A stretch of 64,000 nucleotides of DNA from a virus. The notes beneath the pieces are model-generated. The model was not told the origin of the DNA. It worked only from the letters and a program-made list of their open reading frames with translations, and ran no database searches. The stretch lies in IMG/VR virus record IMGVR_UViG_3300021142_000023, positions 1-64,000 of that record; one strand, 5' to 3'. How positions within the stretch are numbered: the first letter of the stretch is position 1; each line of letters opens with the position of its first letter. Of the stretch, positions 61,425 through 64,000 are shown in pieces. The translations under genes were made by a program, and so were the position numbers.

Positions 61425-63301
61425 TAAGCTTTAAAAATTATTTTAACGAAAGAATACTAGAGGAATCTACAGTAGATAGCACTCTTAAGAATCACTTATC
61501 ACATTTAGAAGACCTTGCTATTGAAGAAGGTAAAAGAGGTTTTGCTAAGTTTGTTGAACAGGTAGAAAACTTTACAACCTATTTAGAAGGCTTTAATAGT
61601 AAGACGTCCGTTAACTTAAAGGTAGATGGATCACCTGCTATATTCTGGGGCATTGATCCAAGAGAGCAGTTTGATAATCAATTCTTTATTGCTACCAAGA
61701 CAGTGTTTAGTAAAGTACCTAACTTGGTGCACAGCGAACAAGAAGTAGACCAGTTATATGCTCAAGCACCTCAAGGCTTAAAAGACGTACTTAAAACAAT
61801 ATTTCCTTATTTAAAGAAGGGCTATGACAACTCTGGTTTAATGTATCAAGGTGATTTATTATTTTCGCCTTCGAGACCACCAGAAGCAAAAACTATAGAA
61901 GGTAAACAATACATTACTTTCCGTCCTAACTTAATCTCTTACGCAATACCAGCTGATCCTCAATCACCTCTTTACCAACAAGTTTCAAAGGCACCCGTGG
62001 GTATTGTAGTACATGCTGCGTTTAATATTAATGCAAATGGAGATGCTATTACCTCGAGTATGGCTGGTAGAGATACCACTCGTGTTGTTAGTAGCTTAAA
62101 GAAAGCAGGGGTATTTGCAGAAGGTTCTAACTATAAGACTTTAAACTTAAACATTGATCCTACTTTAAAGAATACTATACACGGTTTATTACAAGATGCT
62201 AAAGTAAAGATCAGTAGTATTAATAATCAGTTTGATGCTGAATATACAGGCGGTGCTTTATCTACAAGCTTAAGAGAATATACTAACTTTATGGTAAGAA
62301 AGGGCGGCGGTATATTTAAAGCTGCTCTAAACGGTGAAGCATTCGATATTAACAAATACCTAAACGGTTTCGCTATATTTTATAAAGACAAAGTATTAAA
62401 GAAAGCAGCAGATGGTTCAGATAAAGTAAAGGCTAACGCTCAAAAGAAAGTAGATAACTTAATAGCTCATTTACAGCAAAACAAAAGCTCTCTTAACGGT
62501 TTAATAGGCGCCACATACGATATGATTCGTATTAAGTTATTATTCCAAAATCTATTAGCTAATGTAGAAGGTAAACTGAGTGGTATGTATTCATTTATAC
62601 CTGTAGGAGATAGTTATATATCTGCTCCAGGAGAAGGTCACGTACTATACATCGGAGACACCCCTAACCAAGTTAAGATAGTAGACCGGTTAAACTTTAG
62701 TGCTAATAACTTTTTATATGCAGGCGAACGTGGTAGAAAACCAGCAGATCAGCCTGTAACAGAAGATGCACCAGCTGTAGAACGTAGATATAGTATTGGG
62801 TTCTTTGGTGGTGGGTTTAACCCTCCACATATCGGACATTTCGAAGCAGCTAAAATGGCGGCTAAAGAAAACGATGATGTTTATATTATTGTTTCTAAAA
62901 CAGAAAGAGACAATGCTAACATTACCATTGATAAAAAACTAGCTGTATGGAATCTTTTTAAACCATTATTAGAACAATACAGAGCTAAAATAAACATTAT
63001 AGAAGCAGAAATATCTCCAGTAGCTACTGTATACCAATATGTAGCTACATTAAATGAATCTCCAGATGCTGGTCAAATCGAAGTTAAATTATACACAGAC
63101 GCCGACGATGCCGGTCGTTATGATAGGATCAAGACATATGGAGAACATCTTGCAGGTATAGACATCAGACCAACACCTCGTATGGGCTCTGGTACTGAGT
63201 TCAGAACATATCTACAGAACGGAGACATGCGTAGAGCGTGGGAGCTAATGCCCCAAGGTGTAGATAAAAATATGATTTGGAATATATTAACGGCTCAATA
63301 A
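61421..63301 (+). CDS. Ligase-like nucleotidyltransferase fused to NMNAT-like domain
   Basis: This 626-aa protein begins MISFKNYFNERILEESTVD, a capsid-targeting-type leader with I-L-E. Residues about 60-330 resemble an adenylating ligase-like domain: VNLKVDGSPAIFWG carries a KxDG-type motif I (Lys67), NSGLMYQGDLLFSP and KAPVGIVVHAAF sit where later ligase motifs would be. Residues about 455-620 are a cytidylyltransferase/NMNAT-like domain: SIGFFGGGFNPPHIGHFEAA, then SPVATVYQYVATLN and RMGSGTEFRTYLQNGD. Two nucleotidyltransferases in one probably packaged protein is unusual. Substrates unknown. Confidence 0.65.
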   Translation: MISFKNYFNERILEESTVDSTLKNHLSHLEDLAIEEGKRGFAKFVEQVENFTTYLEGFNSKTSVNLKVDGSPAIFWGIDPREQFDNQFFIATKTVFSKVPNLVHSEQEVDQLYAQAPQGLKDVLKTIFPYLKKGYDNSGLMYQGDLLFSPSRPPEAKTIEGKQYITFRPNLISYAIPADPQSPLYQQVSKAPVGIVVHAAFNINANGDAITSSMAGRDTTRVVSSLKKAGVFAEGSNYKTLNLNIDPTLKNTIHGLLQDAKVKISSINNQFDAEYTGGALSTSLREYTNFMVRKGGGIFKAALNGEAFDINKYLNGFAIFYKDKVLKKAADGSDKVKANAQKKVDNLIAHLQQNKSSLNGLIGATYDMIRIKLLFQNLLANVEGKLSGMYSFIPVGDSYISAPGEGHVLYIGDTPNQVKIVDRLNFSANNFLYAGERGRKPADQPVTEDAPAVERRYSIGFFGGGFNPPHIGHFEAAKMAAKENDDVYIIVSKTERDNANITIDKKLAVWNLFKPLLEQYRAKINIIEAEISPVATVYQYVATLNESPDAGQIEVKLYTDADDAGRYDRIKTYGEHLAGIDIRPTPRMGSGTEFRTYLQNGDMRRAWELMPQGVDKNMIWNILTAQ

Positions 63302-63741
63302 GAGCATTCGTTAATAAACTCTTTCAAACGCTGTACAGCTTCTAGGGCCATTGGAGCAGCTTCATGTCCAGAAGCACACCAACCATTACAACACTCTTCT
63401 GCTAATTGCATACACTCTTTTAATTTAGCAACATGATCTGTTGTTTCACCTAAACTGTCTCCGCCTTGTGAGCCAGCATAACCAGGTTGAGATTCAATGT
63501 TGCCAGCTACACCACCATCTATACCGTCAGTGTTTTCAGGTACTGCTGGTTGTACGTAATCTTTCATACATTCTTTTCTTAATGTACCGTCTTCTTCAAA
63601 ACAATACACCTTAGGATGATTAAGATTTTCATCCCAATGTTCAGGGTTAATTTGTTCTTTTTTAATTTCCTGAAAGTAACTCTCAGTTAGTACTTGATAC
63701 TTGTCTACTAAATTACTTTTTGTATAGTTGTACTTTTTCAT
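63295..63741 (-). CDS. Putative packaged protein
   Basis: This 148-aa protein starts MKKYNYTKSNLVDKYQVLTE, a leader with L-T-E like the others. The body contains VYCFEEDGTLRKECMKDYVQ, an acidic Gly-rich stretch and a Cys-rich helical end (CMQLAEECCNGWCASGHEAA). Its stop overlaps the convergent fusion gene end by 7 nt. No known domain; the Cys/His content near the end could bind a metal. Confidence 0.6.
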   Translation of the reverse strand: MKKYNYTKSNLVDKYQVLTESYFQEIKKEQINPEHWDENLNHPKVYCFEEDGTLRKECMKDYVQPAVPENTDGIDGGVAGNIESQPGYAGSQGGDSLGETTDHVAKLKECMQLAEECCNGWCASGHEAAPMALEAVQRLKEFINECSY

Positions 63742-63746
63742 AAAAA

Positions 63747-64000
63747 TTATCCTTGTTGACCAGTCATTGTTTCTGTACGGTCAATATCTTCTCCAGCACC
63801 ATCTGATGGTTCATAGCTTGCTTCATCCTTTACTGGCTCCATTTCTGGACTATCAACTTCTTCTTTTAATTTAGCTAACACATCTTGTAGCATGTCAGCT
63901 GATTGAGTTACATGAGTAACCATCCAAGCCATAATAGGATGCTCTGCAGGAATCTTTTCTAAAAGTTCGTGTAGCTCTGCAGCTACTTCAGCTGCTTGAC
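63747..64000 (-). CDS. Partial protein continuing off the right edge
   Basis: The minus-strand frame ending at 63747 remains open through the window boundary. Although an ATG occurs at 63932, sequence upstream of it (QAAEVAAELHELLEKIPAEH) is coding-like and in frame, so the gene probably starts beyond 64000. The visible 84 residues are acidic, with PIMAWMVTHVTQSADMLQDV and a closing EDIDRTETMTGQQG. It lies 5 nt before the 148-aa protein gene and is probably co-transcribed with it. Confidence 0.6.
   Translation of the reverse strand, partial: QAAEVAAELHELLEKIPAEHPIMAWMVTHVTQSADMLQDVLAKLKEEVDSPEMEPVKDEASYEPSDGAGEDIDRTETMTGQQG

Noticed and set aside
1-64000. Search for integrase, transposase or attachment sites
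   Set aside because: No recombinase or insertion-sequence ends were recognised; the gene set is that of a lytic T4-like phage.

Overview
The window is a 64 kb piece of a T4-like contractile-tailed phage genome (Caudoviricetes, myovirus morphology). It is AT-rich and packed with genes on both strands, with short or overlapping junctions. The T4-type core is clear: family B DNA polymerase, gp46/gp47, UvsW, UvsY, gp55 sigma factor, primase, both clamp-loader subunits, gp4, gp13, gp15, small terminase, portal, prohead protease, scaffold, major capsid protein, gp25 and gp6. PhoH, Hsp20, class I ribonucleotide reductase and dUTPase give it the look of an environmental (marine-type) T4-like phage. 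I saw no photosynthesis genes, integrase, CRISPR array or convincing tRNA. The host cannot be named. Shine-Dalgarno sequences are mostly absent.

Layout. Positions 1-14984 are one long minus-strand replication and recombination unit (uvsY, uvsW, gp55, gp47, gp46, DNA polymerase, DpdA-like transglycosylase). Six glycosyltransferase-like genes sit between gp47 and gp46, and one more follows gp46. From 15025 to 30083 most genes are on the plus strand: small putative capsid-targeted proteins, a GIY-YIG-like protein, QueD, QueE, a P-loop kinase, primase, QueC, a glutamine amidotransferase, a DUF366-like protein, gp62, a GroES-like protein and a DinG/XPD-like helicase. Minus-strand islands here hold the endolysin, gp4 and a packaged-type protein. 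From 30093 to 37215 lie gp15 and large repetitive tail-fibre-like genes. From 37276 to 45281 is the head module (portal, protease, small core protein, scaffold, major capsid), interrupted by a minus-strand gp13-like gene and two glycosyltransferases. From 45397 to 53520 are PhoH, NrdB, NrdA, another glycosyltransferase, Hsp20, a lipoprotein, small terminase, dUTPase and gp44. From 53503 to the right edge are baseplate genes, a TIG/PKD-domain structural protein, a ligase-like/NMNAT-like fusion and putative packaged proteins.

How the genes fit together. DpdA-like, QueD, QueE, QueC and an overlapping amidotransferase look like a pathway that replaces guanine in phage DNA with a 7-deazaguanine, probably an archaeosine-type base. 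About eleven glycosyltransferases suggest a second layer of modification, of virion or DNA. Two further signals stand out. First, an octamer of the form TAA(A/G)TA(T/A)(T/A) lies only 3-9 nt before the start codons of at least sixteen mostly late genes, which would fit gp55-type late promoters giving leaderless or nearly leaderless mRNAs. Second, a set of otherwise unrelated proteins shares a short N-terminal peptide ending in (I/L)-x-E, resembling T4 capsid-targeting sequences cut by the prohead protease. One of these small proteins also carries a sequence nearly identical to the N-terminal arm of the major capsid protein.
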